Shown: positions 23,561 through 35,385, numbered from the stretch's first letter. The stretch is DNA of 64,000 nt from Typhlomys cinereus (GCA_023101885.1 JALPQD010000830.1:434001-498000); one strand, 5' to 3'. The notes: generated from the letters alone by a model not told the origin. Numbers and translations are program-made.

Positions 23561-23639
23561 GGGTTCCTTCCCCCGTGACCTGGATTGCTAGAAGGAATCC
23601 TGGTTCCCCACTTCCTCTTGGGTGACCTGAATTAGGCGC

Positions 23640-23719
23640 CTCACCATTCAGCACCGTGGGGTGTGTGTGTGTGTGTGTGTGTGTTTTACTGGGAACTGAC
23701 CCTCACCATTCAGCACCGT

Positions 23720-23763
<44 letters not shown>

Positions 23764-23780
23764 ACTGGGAACTGACCCCC
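23640..23780 (+). repeat. Tandem duplication, each unit carrying its own (GT)n
   Basis: Two adjacent units share 'ctcaccattcagcaccgtgg', a (GT)n run, and then 'ttttactgggaactgaccc'. The GT runs differ in length (about 24 and about 40 nt), so they changed length independently after the duplication. Confidence 0.92.
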
Positions 23781-24112
23781 CAGGCGCACAGACACCTTAT
23801 CAGAATGTGTTTACGTTGAACTGCTGTCATCTGGATTTTACAGGGTGATGTGCCCTCATTACAAACTCTTGTTTCTGGCCACACTGTCTCCTGCCAGGTG
23901 CCACCCCTGTGCCCTCTTTGGAGTCGGTCTACCGAATGTCACCGTCTGCGGTCTTCTTCTATCAGCCTGAAGCAGGGCGTGGCACCTCATAGGTCCCCAG
24001 AGGGTGACCTCCCGCTGGCAGGAAGGGGCTTCTGTGTCTTGGATCTAAGAGGCATTTGAATGATTTCCTTCTCCCCGCTGCCACTGAACATGAATGGGGA
24101 ACAAAATTTTAA

Positions 24113-24300
24113 GCAACTATTTTTATTTATTCATTAGCGGGAAAGAGAATGTATACATAAATGGCAGGATTCGTGCTGTGGAATTAGAGGATAACTTCTG
24201 GGAGTCGGTTCTCTTCTTGTACCATGTGCGCTCCAGGGATGGAACTTGGGGCACCCCAGATTGCTCATAGGCCCCTTTACCCACTGAGATACCGGGTCAA
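24113..24300 (-). mobile_element. Diverged B2-like SINE
   Basis: The left end has the 'tttttatttattcattagcg' tail. The right end, 'cctttacccactgagatacc', is the complement of a SINE head. It is short and of the old type. Confidence 0.6.
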
Positions 24301-24410
24301 TCCCGGGAAGCTAGCTTCTGACATTCCTGTTTCTTTTCTTTTGAATACCTTACCGATAGTGTTGATCGTTAGATAATCTGCAGGTTGTATTTTATCTTTT
24401 GAAGAACCTG

Positions 24411-24790
24411 TGTCATGGTTTGAATGTGAGTTTCCCCCACAGGATCATGTGTTCGAATCTTTAGTTGTTTGAGAAGGTCATGATGGCACCTTTAGGAAGT
24501 GGAGCCTTGTAGGAGGGAAGAAGGCCCTCACAGGGGGTGGGCCTCGAGGTGGATTAGCTCCACCCTACTTCCAGGAGAGGTCTGCTCTTGCAGCTGGGAG
24601 TCCTGCAGCTCTCAGCCTGGGGGTGTATGTAACTTAGCCTGCCACCAGCTTCTGCCATCAGCCATGCAGCTTCTGCCTTAAGAACACTGTATCTCCCCTC
24701 CGGAATGGTAACCTGAATAAATCTCCCTTTCTCCTTTAAGTTGCATGATATTGGGTGTTCTCTCACAGCAATAGAAAAGAGTAACCTACA
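24411..24790 (+). mobile_element. MaLR/ERVL-like solo LTR (family not assigned)
   Basis: It starts 'tgtcatggtttgaatgtgag' and carries a late AATAAA ('cctgaataaatctccc'). It ends 'cacagcaatagaaaagagtaacctaca', giving a 380-nt TG...CA unit. Start and end resemble those of rodent MaLR-type LTRs. Diverged relatives lie at 33741-34097 and 56020-56315. Confidence 0.65.
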
Positions 24791-25655
24791 TACTGCTTTA
24801 TAAAATGATTGTGCTAATTTTACATTATTTATAATAGGGTACTAGGATTCCTTTTATATCCTCAAACATTTATAATCTGTCTTTTTTTTTGGGGGGGGGA
24901 AGGAAGGGGAGTGTCCTCACCATTGTGGACAGCTGTAATGAGTCAGATAGATGATTGAATCGCTGTCGCAAACTTGTTAGAATCCAGGCTGTCAGATAGC
25001 AACTAGAGAGTGGATGTGAGAGTTCTAGAAATTCTGGTGTGTGTGTATGCGCATGTGCGCACACATGTGCGTTTTACCTTTTTCAGTATAGTTAGTTGTT
25101 CAGGATTTTATACCATAGAAGTCATACATGCCTTCTTAAAAACCATTAGTTTTTCAGGGACCCGTGGAGACTTTTACATATGTCCCGATCTTTTTGCTCC
25201 CAGAGTTTGGGAGTTTAGCCTGTGCTCCCTTAAAACGACTGTTAAAGTTCCTTCCATAAGGAACTGGTGCGCCTGGAGATTTCAGTGTTGTGCTAGGAGG
25301 GTGAGTCCCACAGGTGCAAGCTAAGTACCCAGCCTGGCTCCTAGAGGTTTTCTGGCTTTGCTCTGTTGACTCCTGTGGCAAGTTAGATTGCCGCGCTCCT
25401 ATCCAACTAATCTGGTAGAATATGTCTCAGTTTGGAAAAGATGGATTCAAAGTAACATGTTTTGGGATAAGGACATGGCTTTATTTAAGAGAAATAAGGA
25501 AACCTATGGGAATTGTCAGGCCTTGGTGTTTCTTCCCAGCTCAGGCCTAAAGCCTGTTCACTGGAGAAGGTCACAGTAACTCCATGGGCAGGTGCTAGGA
25601 ATTTCTTGGAATGTTACAATACCGCCCATGAACAGGGGCTGGACACTTTCTCCTA

Positions 25656-25800
25656 GATAATTCGGGTTTTGCCTCAGGCAGGAAGAATTCTGGGAATTAG
25701 GAATGCTCTTACCTAGGTTTTGTTTTTTTGGGATAATTCAAGTTCTGCCTCTGGCAGGAAGAATTCTTCTGGGAATTAGGAGTGCCCTTTACCTGCACTT
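25656..25800 (+). repeat. Imperfect tandem duplication, ~72-nt units
   Basis: Two units share 'gataattc.', 'gcct...ggcaggaagaattct' and 'gggaattaggag/aatgc', followed by 'ttacct'. Differences are scattered substitutions and a 3-nt insertion, so this is an old local duplication. Function unknown. Confidence 0.85.
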
Positions 25801-25969
25801 AGAATTTTTTGGAACTAGCATCCTGCTCTCTGTTCTAGAGAAGAAGCCTGCTTTTTGAGTTTTAGTCAAATACTAAATAGAAATTTCATGTCTAGTCATT
25901 TACAATAAGTAGACTTGTTACCCAGAATGTGTGCACTGATTTTTAAGGAAATTAGAGAATAACTTCTAG

Positions 25970-26715
25970 AGTCTTAAAACATAGGTGGGTAAAATTCCCA
26001 CCTATGTACTAACTCAGAAATTCCAGAAGTATAAGACTATGCTATCAGTCCACTAGACTCTTAAAAGAAACTGTGATAGCCTCTTACCCTGGCTGAAGGC
26101 CAGAAAGTCTAGATGCCAAGACTGCCCCTGGAGATGGCATTTGCAATCCAAACTGGGAGAATCCATGTCAGGAGCAAAGGGGGCCGTGTCTTTCCTATCC
26201 CAAATAGCACTCTTATGAGAAATTACAGAGATGGATCATTCGAGTGTACTCCCACCAATGATCGCCTCCGCCCTGAAAGAGACACCCTCGGCATATGGGG
26301 CCTGACTGGACCCCAGGTTTGGAATATGCATGGTTCACAGATGGGTCATCTAACTGGCAATATGCTTCTGGAATTCCTCAGAGGAAGACATAAGCAACCT
26401 TACTATTAAAGGAATAGAAGGATGCTATTATAGGAGAAGTTATTCTTTTAATAATTATATTGCTTAAGTGTTTTCTTCAGTGCATACCTCAGTAGTGCTC
26501 CATCGACAGAACCAGCTATAGCTTATGGGCCTTGAGTATCCAAGTCAAGGCCCCCTTAGAGATGTAGTTTAAGCTTGGATAGTAGAGACTACATGAGCTG
26601 CATACATCTTCCCAAGTTAGAACCTGCTGCCATGCCTGGTGCCTATGTCAACCTGCCTGACTGAGAGTATCAACCTGGAGAGGACAACAGCAAAAGCTCA
26701 CGCTGGGACTTATGG
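25970..26715. other. Unassigned stretch, possibly ERV internal sequence
   Basis: The longest frame (26113-26409, 98 aa) has no motif I recognise. Because an LTR-like unit follows directly at 26718, this could be the 3' internal part of a degenerate retroviral copy. That is a guess from position only. Confidence 0.3.
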
Positions 26716-26717
26716 GG

Positions 26718-27170
26718 TGTTGAGGACTCCTATAGTTAATTGTAAAATATGTTCCTGGCTAAAATCAATAGGAGAACATTCTTCCTCTGTATTTTAAAAG
26801 AAAGCAGTCTCTGTTAAAATTGCCAACTATGTAGGATCAGCCCATAGCTATCTGGTGAAGCATTATAGATTAGATAAGTTTGGAAATACTGAGAGAATGT
26901 TTCTGTTAAGTGCCTTTACCCTCAGGCAATAGGTTAGGTTCTTGAAAAAATGTCCACCCTGAAGGTGATTTTTGCTGACTAGAAAATTGTATGTCTGTTG
27001 TAGGCGCAACATTCTTTACCCCAAAATTTTCTGTATAAAAGTTGTCACGAAAGTTTCAATAAATGGGTTCAGGATTCACTCGGACGAGAGGGAGCTGTGT
27101 GTGTTCTGTTCTCCACCCGGTCCTGGGGAGCCCTGGTCTCCAGGCCGGGACTCTGGTCTGCAGCATTAGA
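26718..27170 (+). mobile_element. LTR-like unit (retroviral, family unassigned)
   Basis: It has TATA-like 'gtataaaag' at about 27031, 'caataaa' about 20 nt further on, and then a G/C-rich U5-like segment ('ctgttctccacccggtcctg') ending 'ctgcagca'. The start 'tgttgagg' is tentative, and I find no target-site duplication. Confidence 0.5.
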
Positions 27171-27337
27171 TTACAATTCAGCTATCAGTAGCCGCTGTTA
27201 GCAAACTAGATGGCAATTCCCATCCAGGGAGAAATTAGATATTTTTAATTTTAGGCTCTTTTGTCCCCTTATCTCAAGAGAAGAAGCCTATGGAAACATA
27301 TTCAACCCAGTTTAAAAGTGCTATGTTTTTGTTAGTT

Positions 27338-27763
27338 AGGCATAGTTAGGCACAGGTGTCAACTTGACAGTTGAGGGTTTGAGCTCTGGGCACATTTATA
27401 GAGAATTAGTGGTTGAGTTAACCCCAGAGCAAATCTGCAAGAGATTGTCTAGCTGATGGGAAAGGTCCAGCCCATGATAGGTGGGATTAGGCTCTGGAAT
27501 GGAATACAGAGAGCTGGTTGAGAGAGTTGGCATTCTTGTGTACACCTGGCCAGACATGCTAGTCTGGCAAGTAAGGATCGTCCCTCTCTCAGCCATTACG
27601 TAGAGATAGTGTGGCCAGTTGCCTCAGCCTTGATGTTGGTGCATGCTCTCCCTTCAAGCTGGACTGTAGACTGTAACTGGACCATCAGTAAGAAAATAAA
27701 CCCTTTGTTCTCTTAAGCTGTTTGATGGTCATTCGTCAGCAACCATGCAGGCAGACTGCAACA
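27338..27763 (+). mobile_element. Solo LTR, ERVL-type (copy 1 of 5)
   Basis: This is the only copy of the family in this orientation. It reads 'catagttaggcacaggtgtc' at the start, 'aataaacccttt' near the end, and 'cagactgcaaca' at the 3' end. The LTR frame (TG...CA, late AATAAA) is defined by comparison with the four reverse copies, which have 5-bp target-site duplications. The 5' end of this copy is blurred. Confidence 0.75.
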
Positions 27764-27853
27764 GAGTGGTGAGGTGTTTATTTTGTTTGTTTTTTGAGTG
27801 CTTTAGGTAGAATTCTGGGGATCTGCCTCATGGAAAGATAAGATTAAGGTCAC

Positions 27854-28215
27854 GGGCTGGGGAGATAGCTAAGTAGTTGTGGTTAAAGCTTGTGCCTCAC
27901 AACCCAAAGAACCCAGTTCACATTCCCAGATCTCACATAAAAATGTCAAGTGGGTATGGCAGCCTGCATGTGATTCTAGCCTTGGAAAGTGCAGCTTGGG
28001 AATCCATGAGAGCGAACTGGCTAGGCAGACCAGCCCTGGTGGCGTGCTCTGGGTTTACTTTGAGACCCAATATCACAACCATAAGGTGCAAGAATAGCAG
28101 AGGATGATTTCCAATAACACTTGGGGCTCCATAGGCACACACACTGAAGAGCACTCACGTATATTCACCCACCCATGTGCACCCACGCACCCTATACACA
28201 CATACATGAAAGAAA
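27854..28215 (+). mobile_element. B2-superfamily SINE, older subfamily
   Basis: The head 'gggctggggagatagctaag' is followed by a longer, less CpG-rich body and a tail of 'cacacacact...tacacacatac' type ending in an A run at 28210-28222. Confidence 0.75.
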
Positions 28216-28344
28216 AAAAAAGAGGGTCACATATATTTTCCTTCTCTTATTTCAGTGTGATGTTAGTGTGTTTTAGTTCATTTTCCAAATATATAGCATA
28301 TTGCCTGAAGTGGAGTTCATGCCCAAGGATTTCCAGTTGATTTG

Positions 28345-28398
28345 GTTTTTTTTATTATTTATTCAATTATGCACGTGTGCACGTATGTGTACGTGTGT

Positions 28399-28447
<49 letters not shown>

Positions 28448-28634
28448 GAACCACAGGCGAATTCGGGAACCACCATGGACGCCTCCACCTCCTCCTTGTT
28501 TACTCTGCCCGGGGGATTCATGGGCTCCGCCCTACCAGGACCACAAACACAGGCCGCCCCGCTTCTGCCCGGCATCCATACTTGGGGTCTAGAATCCGAA
28601 TTCAGGACCTTCTGCCTGCCACCTCTCCAGCCCC
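28345..28634 (-). mobile_element. B2-superfamily SINE, young subfamily, with target-site duplication
   Basis: The reverse copy has a (TG)n tail of about 45 nt. The flanks 'tccagttgatttg' at 28332-28344 and 28635-28647 form a perfect 13-bp duplication. Confidence 0.94.
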
Positions 28635-28667
28635 TCCAGTTGATTTGTTTTTGTTTACATTTATAAT

Positions 28668-28822
28668 TCAGGAGGGTGGGATGTGCTTGCACATGTGCAA
28701 TTCAGAAGGGAGCTTTGTGGAGCTGTGCTCTCCTCCCACCATGCCACTTCCAGGGATCAAACTCAGGTTTCCAGGCTTGGCAGCGGGAACCTTCACCCAC
28801 TGAACCATCTTGTTCGCCCTTT
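28668..28822 (-). mobile_element. Diverged B2-like SINE
   Basis: It ends at the right with 'cttcacccactgaaccatct', the complement of a SINE head, with 'gggatcaaactcagg' (B-box complement) inside. It is an old copy without a long tail. Confidence 0.65.
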
Positions 28823-28824
28823 TC

Positions 28825-29735
28825 CCAACCGTTTTGATGGTTTTTTTTTCTCAGTTACTCACTTTATAGAAGTCTTCTCAATTCATTTTTGCTATGCAGT
28901 GGAATTTGAAAGATGTATTTTTTAGCCATCTGTGGATGGAGGGAAAGACATGATTTTCCTCTAAGCCTTCTTTAACATTTTTGACCTGCACCCCTTTTTT
29001 GCCCAATAAATTATTATTCAGACCTAGGCATTGAACTATATAAAATAATTTGTATCAATCAAATGCTTGCTAGTAACTGATAATAAATTCCCTTTAAAAC
29101 AATTCTGTGAAAATTTATCATTTATGCAAGGTTAAAGCAATGTTGGATACTAATAAGATTTGGTTAACACAATACAATCCAAACACATATCCTAATTGGA
29201 TATCTGGAGGCTGAAAAACTATGCCAGGAAATAAAACCATTGCATTTCTGTAAGAGCAAAAAGCTATGTACAGTAAGAGCACCCATTTATAACGTACATC
29301 TGAGCCAAGGTGTTTTGAGGAGTGGCATGGTGTGAAGGCATGCAGAATGTAAATGCATGTTGTGCGTTGACAGCAAAGTCTGCAGTTGTGTCTCCTGATG
29401 CTGCATGAGTGAGCGCTGCCCGGAAACCCCTTGCATTTGGAACATACTTGATTCTGATTTTGTCTGTGGTTGTTATATGCTCAGCAACCTTTTAGTGTTG
29501 CACAATTTTGGATGACCCCCACATTCATTTCTGTGACCCCCCCCATAATGGAGTCAAGATCCACATCTGTCTGCTACAGGTGTTAGGAATTGAACCCACG
29601 GCCTTGCATGCCCTGTTGCACTGTATCAACAAACATCTGTCGCTCCAATGTCTTGTTAGTTCTTTTCAGGTTTCATGGCATTTTTATGTGCCTTCCTCTT
29701 GCTCTTAGTAGCTCACCTTACATGCACGCATCTAC
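28825..29735. other. Intronic/intergenic stretch, nothing recognised
   Basis: A/T-rich sequence without splice-flanked exons or clear repeats. A possible SINE remnant lies near 29560-29620 ('gtgttaggaattgaaccca'). Confidence 0.35.
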
Positions 29736-29737
29736 TA

Positions 29738-30035
29738 TGGATTTTCATGTTTGTTTGTTTGTTTGTTTGTTTGTTTAATGTATGTGTGTGGACCAGAGGG
29801 CACTCTGTGTGCCTGTAGAGGCCCAAGGGTGACCTCGGGAATCATTCTGGATGGCCTCTACCTCCTCATTGCTTTGCTCTGGGGTTTCCCAGGCTCCACC
29901 TTCCAGGACTAGAAGTGCCGGCTGCTGCCATTTCTACCTAGCATTTTTACGTGGGATCCAGGATCAGAATTCAGGTTCTGCTGTTTACAAAGCAGAGCCT
30001 TAACCCCTGAGCCATGTCTCCAGCTTTTATTTTCT
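29738..30035 (-). mobile_element. B2-superfamily SINE
   Basis: Reverse copy whose left end is a (GTTT)n run (29749-29777) in place of a long TG run. The body has 'gaggcccaagggtgacctcgg', and the head complement 'taacccctgagccatgtctccagc' closes it at 30025. Confidence 0.87.
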
Positions 30036-30196
30036 TTTTTCTTTTTCTCTTTTTTTTTTGTAATACTTCGAAATATTTTCTTGAATCACTACACCAGCAT
30101 GAGATAAGATGTTTGCATCAATTTTTCTTTCTCCAGTGATACAGAATGCATATCAAGCTGCACCTGACCTGAGAAACTGGTGAAACACACATCCAC

Positions 30197-30755
30197 TGTT
30201 GGGCCCACCCAGAGATAACAGTCTGGGAGGGAGTGAGCAGGGCATGGCTTAGAAATGGGACCAAAGATGGTGCTGGGAGCTGGTGTCCTAGGCGTAACCC
30301 TGATCACATTACACAGAGTCCTAATTGGCTTATAGGAGCCAACATAGATTTATGTTTAGTCTGACCTATGCAGAGTATGTGCTATACTGACCATCAAGGT
30401 AATTGGCTGGTGTTTCGCGCGCTTGGAGTCTTTGTGTATATAAGCTGATTTGTTACCCCCAATAAACTGAGATCTTGCTTTGACAAACTCCACGTTCGTT
30501 CGTTGCCGAGTCTCTGGGCTGAGGCGGAGGTGCAGGCGGTCAGGTTGTTACAGCCAGGAGCTGTGTGTTTGAGTGAGTGAATGAGTGAGTGATGGAGTGT
30601 CGCCTTGACAGACTCCCTGCTGTGTCCGGAGTCCCCTGGATTTGGGCAGGGGTAAAGGGCCTGCAGAATATTCGCCTTTCTCCGCCCCGGCGGCCTGGAG
30701 CCGTCCTGATGACCTGGAGCCGTCGCAGTGTGTGCCTGGGAGAATCATCCCAGCA
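30197..30755 (+). mobile_element. Solo LTR, ERVK (IAP-like) type, copy A, next to KRAB exon
   Basis: A 559-nt unit begins 'tgttgggcccaccc' and ends 'cccagca'. It has TATATAAG at 30437 and AATAAA at 30461. The flanks 'atccac' at 30191-30196 and 30756-30761 are a perfect 6-bp duplication, the size typical of ERVK integrases. Copies B (38762) and C (58283) share U3, TATA and R; this copy has an extra stretch of about 110 nt in U5. It lies in the same direction as, and 57 nt before, the KRAB-A splice acceptor. Confidence 0.9.
30437..30466 (+). promoter_or_regulatory. LTR TATA box and poly(A) signal upstream of KRAB-A exon
   Basis: TATATAAG followed 17 nt later by AATAAA is the compact U3/R junction typical of this LTR family. 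It could start transcripts that run into the KRAB-A exon at 30819, or polyadenylate transcripts coming from the CpG island. Which happens cannot be seen from sequence. Confidence 0.5.
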
Positions 30756-30785
30756 ATCCACATAGAAGATTCTTCCCAAAACTGA

Positions 30786-31325
<540 letters not shown>

Positions 31326-31424
31326 TTTCTTCCTAGTGTTCCGTTCTCTACTTCTTGGTGGTTGCATAGGATGTTTTTTTGTATTCACATATTTCACTTT
31401 TGTCTCCTGACTTTCTTTTTAATC

Positions 31425-31450
31425 ATTTGTTTGTTTTGTGTGTGTGTCTA

Positions 31451-31500
<50 letters not shown>

Positions 31501-31758
31501 TGTCTGTCTGCCTCTATATGTATCAGAGGGCACTGTGTGTGCCTTTGGAGGCCCAGGGGTGACATCGGGAATCATCCTGGTTTGCCTCTACCTCCTCTTT
31601 GCTTCGCTCTGGGATTTCCCAGGTCCCACCTTCCAGAGCTGGAAGTGCGGGCACTGCCATTTCTGCCTGGCGTTTTTATGTGGGATCCGGAATACAAATT
31701 CAGATCCTTTTGCTTTGGAGGCAGAATCTTAATCTCTGAACCATATCTTCATTCCCAT
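31425..31758 (-). mobile_element. B2-superfamily SINE
   Basis: Reverse copy with a (TG)n tail at 31454-31499, extended by (TCTG) units. The head complement 'cttaatctctgaaccatatcttcattcc' is mutated. Confidence 0.86.
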
Positions 31759-31919
31759 TGTGACTTTCTTGATGATACAAAGAAGAAACATCTGTTTTAC
31801 CCCATGTGTGGGAGGAATCAATTGACCAATGAAAGATCCCATCAATTCTGGTTTGGCGAATAATTAGAAGAAATGAATCTCAGCAAACTATACCACTGGA
31901 AAAAAAATCAAGTCAGTTT

Positions 31920-32098
31920 TTTTAAAGTTTTATTTATTTCAGAGAGAGAGAGAGGCGTCTGTGCACATGCCACAGTGTGCATGTGGAGGTCAGGGATAAC
32001 TTTCAGAAACCAGTTCCTTATTCAACTATGCGAATGCTAGGGTTGAACTCAGGTCTCCACGTTCACGCCTTTACCCACTGAGCCTTCTTGCTGGCCCT
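31920..32098 (-). mobile_element. Short B2-like SINE
   Basis: The left end is 'ttttatttatttcagagaga', the middle 'gttgaactcaggtctcc', and the right head complement is 'cctttacccactgagccttcttgctggccc'. It is about 180 nt, the length of classical B2, and lacks the longer 3' body of the dominant family here. Related short copies lie at 46487 and 51817. Confidence 0.82.
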
Positions 32099-32809
32099 GA
32101 AGTCAGTTTTTCCATCTTCGTGTCGGATCAGGTTGGGCAGTAGTGTGTCCTGCTTGTAATCTCAGTTGAGGGGTTCATGACACCCAAGCGAAAGAATATT
32201 AGCAGCCGCACTGATGTTATCGCCCGCTGTCTAATTCTCTGTCCACTGCCATGTCGTGTGCCACAGTCCTCTGCAGGTGCCACCGCATCTCTTTCAACAG
32301 TGATGGGAAGTTCCAACCCAGAGGACATGGCCAAGCAAGTTAAACAGTCCGTGTCACTGCGCGTGACAGAAAGTTTATTAATATTTACTTGTTTATATGT
32401 GTCATGTGTCCAGTATGTTGATGAACTGTCCCATCCCATGCAGATTTCTCTGCAAAATACTGATTTCATTTCTTCAAATGTGTATATCCAGTGGTGGGAA
32501 AGTGGTATCCTGTAGTAAACAGTTTTATATTTAGTTTAATTCAATTTATATTTTGTTACAGGGACCCAAGAACCCCAGATTAGCTGTGGACTCGATGTAT
32601 AACAGAAGGTGACCTGAACTTCTGATTCTCCTGCTTCCGTGGCTGGGGGCTAATTTAATGGGCATGTGAAACAGTCTCAGTTGATGTGGCACTAGGGACA
32701 GCGCAAATCAGTTCTCTCCTTCATGTAGCCTACTGTGACTGAACGCAGGTTACCAAGGATATGAGCAGGGGCTTTACCTGGTCCAGTAGTAGTTAGTTTC
32801 TTTTTTTTT

Positions 32810-33107
32810 TTAAGATTTCATAATTTTTTTAATCCTGGCTGGTGTGTATGTGTGTGTGTGTGTAAGAGAGGGCACTTGAGTGTGTGTGTGTGCCCGTAGA
32901 GGCCCAAGGATGACATTCTGGAATCAACCTGAATTGCTCTACCTCCATACTGCTTTGCTTCAGTTTCCCACTCTGTCTTCCAAGGTCAGAAATTATAATT
33001 TACCACCATGTCTGCCTGGCATTTTTACATGAAATGTGGGATCTGGACTCAGGTTTTTGTGTTTGCAACACAAAGACTTTAAGCCCTGAGCCATCTCTCC
33101 AACTCTG
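32810..33107 (-). mobile_element. B2-superfamily SINE
   Basis: Reverse, moderately diverged copy with 'gaggcccaaggatgacattc' in the body and head complement 'aagccctgagccatctctccaact'. Confidence 0.85.
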
Positions 33108-33229
33108 ATAGTTACTTTATTTGAGGTGGAGTATATATATTTATTTCTATACATATGCAAGCATATATATGTAAATATATGTATACCTATGTAGATGTAA
33201 AATATGTATACATATGCATGTATCCTACT

Positions 33230-33315
33230 TTGTAGATTTTTTTAAATTTATTTTTCTGCTTTTACAACCATACTGAATATTCATCCCAGCTTCCCTCCCT
33301 CCTCCCTAGTAACTT
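33230..33315 (-). mobile_element. L1 3'-end fragment
   Basis: 'ttttacaaccatactgaatat' followed by a short C/T-rich block resembles the older L1 3' end at 12950 and 38450 in minus orientation; only about 80 nt are recognisable. The following 33316-33740 is T-rich and unassigned. Confidence 0.5.
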
Positions 33316-33740
33316 TCTTAATGCTGTTGTCTTTATAAATTAAAAGGCCTGGCATTAGTTATAGTTTTTAATTTTCTTAATCTGTCTGACTTGAATTAAT
33401 CTAAGCAGTCTTTGTCTGAGAACATTTTTCTCTACCTGATCAATGCAAGTATGAAGTCTTTTTTGCTTTTTACCTTTTTAAATTTCATTTTAGTAATTGA
33501 TCTCTTCCCTCGTAAAATTTCTGAATGGGTCTTTTTATGAAATTTCTCTCTTCTTATTCAGGTTTTTCATCCCAAGTTGTCCTTCTAGTTTCATTGTGTT
33601 GTCTGTCTTATTGTCTTCTGCGTATTTCAGTTTTCCTATAATCATTATGTTGGATTATTTATCATTCAGTTTAATGCCACAGAGGATAATGTTTCAGTCA
33701 ATGTAACCCCTCTCTAACAAAAGTTTCTCATATCCCTTTT

Positions 33741-34097
33741 ATTCCAGTTACCTGTTGCTATGATAGAAATTGACCTAAGCAACTGAAGGGAGAGAATGTT
33801 TCTTATTTTGGCTTACAATTTCGGAGGGGTCAGAGCCATCACAGTGGGAAGCACGTATCAAGAAGGCACAGTGACAGAAGCAGGAGGCTGCACGTGTTAC
33901 ATCGGTCATCAGGAAAGTGGGGTTGGGGGTATGACCAGGTTACCAACCCTCAAGGCCTTCCCCTAGAGATGTACTTTCTCCCACAAGGCTCCTCTTCTTG
34001 CAAGTTCTACAACCTTCCCAAATGGTGCCACTAGCTGAGAACCAAGTATTCAAACACATGCGCCTGGGGGGAGGATTTCACATTCAAATCAGGACAC
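33741..34097 (-). mobile_element. MaLR-like LTR (reverse), family unassigned
   Basis: Read on the minus strand it starts 'tgatttgaatgtgaaatcc' and ends with 'ttgctatcatagcaacagg', paralleling the repeat at 24411. 'caaggccttcccctagagat' and 'aagtattcaaacacatgcgcc' are blocks common in rodent LTR-type repeats. The ERVL-type LTR copy 2 starts immediately after it. Confidence 0.6.
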
Positions 34098-34101
34098 CCC
34101 T

Positions 34102-34526
34102 TGTTGCAGTTCCCCTGCATGGTTGCTGATAAATGACTATCAAACAACTTAAGGGAACAAGGGATTTATTGTATCTTACAATTTTCTGGTTACAGTTCTC
34201 AGTCCAGCTTGATGAGAGAACATGCACCAACACCAGGGCCGAGGGAACTGGCCACACCATCACCACATAGCAGCTGAGAGAGAGACGATCCTTACTTGCC
34301 AGACCAGCATGTCTGGCCAAGTGTACACAAGGATGTCAACTTCCTCAACCAGTTCTCTATTTTATTCCAGGGTCTATTCCCACCTATCATGGGCTGGACC
34401 TTTCCCATCAGCTAGATAATCTCCTGCAGGTTTGCTCTGGGCTTAACTCAACCACTAATTCTCTACAAATGTGCCCAGAGCTCAAACCCTCCACTGTCAA
34501 GTTGACACCTGTGCCTAACTATGACA
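34102..34526 (-). mobile_element. Solo LTR, ERVL-type (copy 2 of 5)
   Basis: The reverse copy is delimited on the plus strand by 'tgttgcagttcccctgcat' and 'gcctaactatgaca'. The flanking pentamers 'cccct' and 'gcctt' do not match well, unlike copies 3-5. Confidence 0.85.
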
Positions 34527-34798
34527 GCCTTCATGGCACAGTTGATGAAATGGAGTTGTCTTTTGTCAGTAAGCCTGACTTAGTACTCTGGCACAAACCT
34601 TGTACCTTTTCCCATTTTCGGGGTGCTGCATGACCAAACCTGAGTTGATCTGCAAGTTGGAACAAGGATTTTGGCCTTGGAGCATAGCCAAAGTCTCATT
34701 CCAAAGCCTCGAGGGTAAATGAATGCATACTGAACAGGGAAGTCAGCAAGAAGAAAACTCACAGATATTGATCATGTCAAACTGTTTTCATCAACGTT

Positions 34799-35385
34799 TT
34801 AAAAAATATACTTTATGTATTTATTTTGTGTGTGTGTGCATGTGCGTGTATCAGATAGCACTGTGTGTCCCTGTGGAGGACCAAGGGTGATTTCAGGAAT
34901 CATCCTGGATTGCTTCTACCTCCCTCTTGCTTCCCTCTGGGATTTCCCAGGCTCCACCCACCATGGTAAGAAGTACAGACCGCTGCTTTTTCTGCTTTGT
35001 TTTTACATGGGATCTGGGATCTGAACTCAGGACCATCTCTTTAGGAGGCAGAATTTTTTTATAGTGTATTTCTTTTCCACTTACACAAACTTGATAGGTA
35101 CCCCATTCCCCTCCCTCCCTCCATCCTTCCCTGGATCCCCTTGCTCCCTTTCCCCTTTTCCCCTTCCCCCCCTTCCTTTCTCCCAGTGCCCCCCCATTCC
35201 TGGAGCATCCTTTACTGTGCATGTCAAACTTCCCTCTGGGTCCTCCTGTCTGATGAGTTGTAAGGACTCAGTAGCATTGTCTAGAGCTCTTTCTTGTGTT
35301 CCCCTTTAGTATAGGAACACTATTGTGGCTGTTAATCCCTTGCCTAGGAGACAGAGTCTTAACAACTGAGCCATCTCTCCACCCT
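34799..35385 (-). mobile_element. B2-superfamily SINE interrupted by an L1 3' end
   Basis: The tail and body run 34799-35052. The head complement resumes at 35345 ('taggagacagagtcttaaca...ctgagccatctctccaccc'). The L1 piece at 35053-35344 splits it, so the SINE is older than that L1 insertion. Confidence 0.88.
35053..35344 (-). mobile_element. LINE-1 3' end inserted into a SINE
   Basis: About 290 nt of L1 3' UTR with the end 'cctatcaagtttgtgtaagt' on the minus strand. The flanking 'taggaggcag' (35042) and 'taggagacag' (35345) form a near-perfect target-site duplication. Confidence 0.9.
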
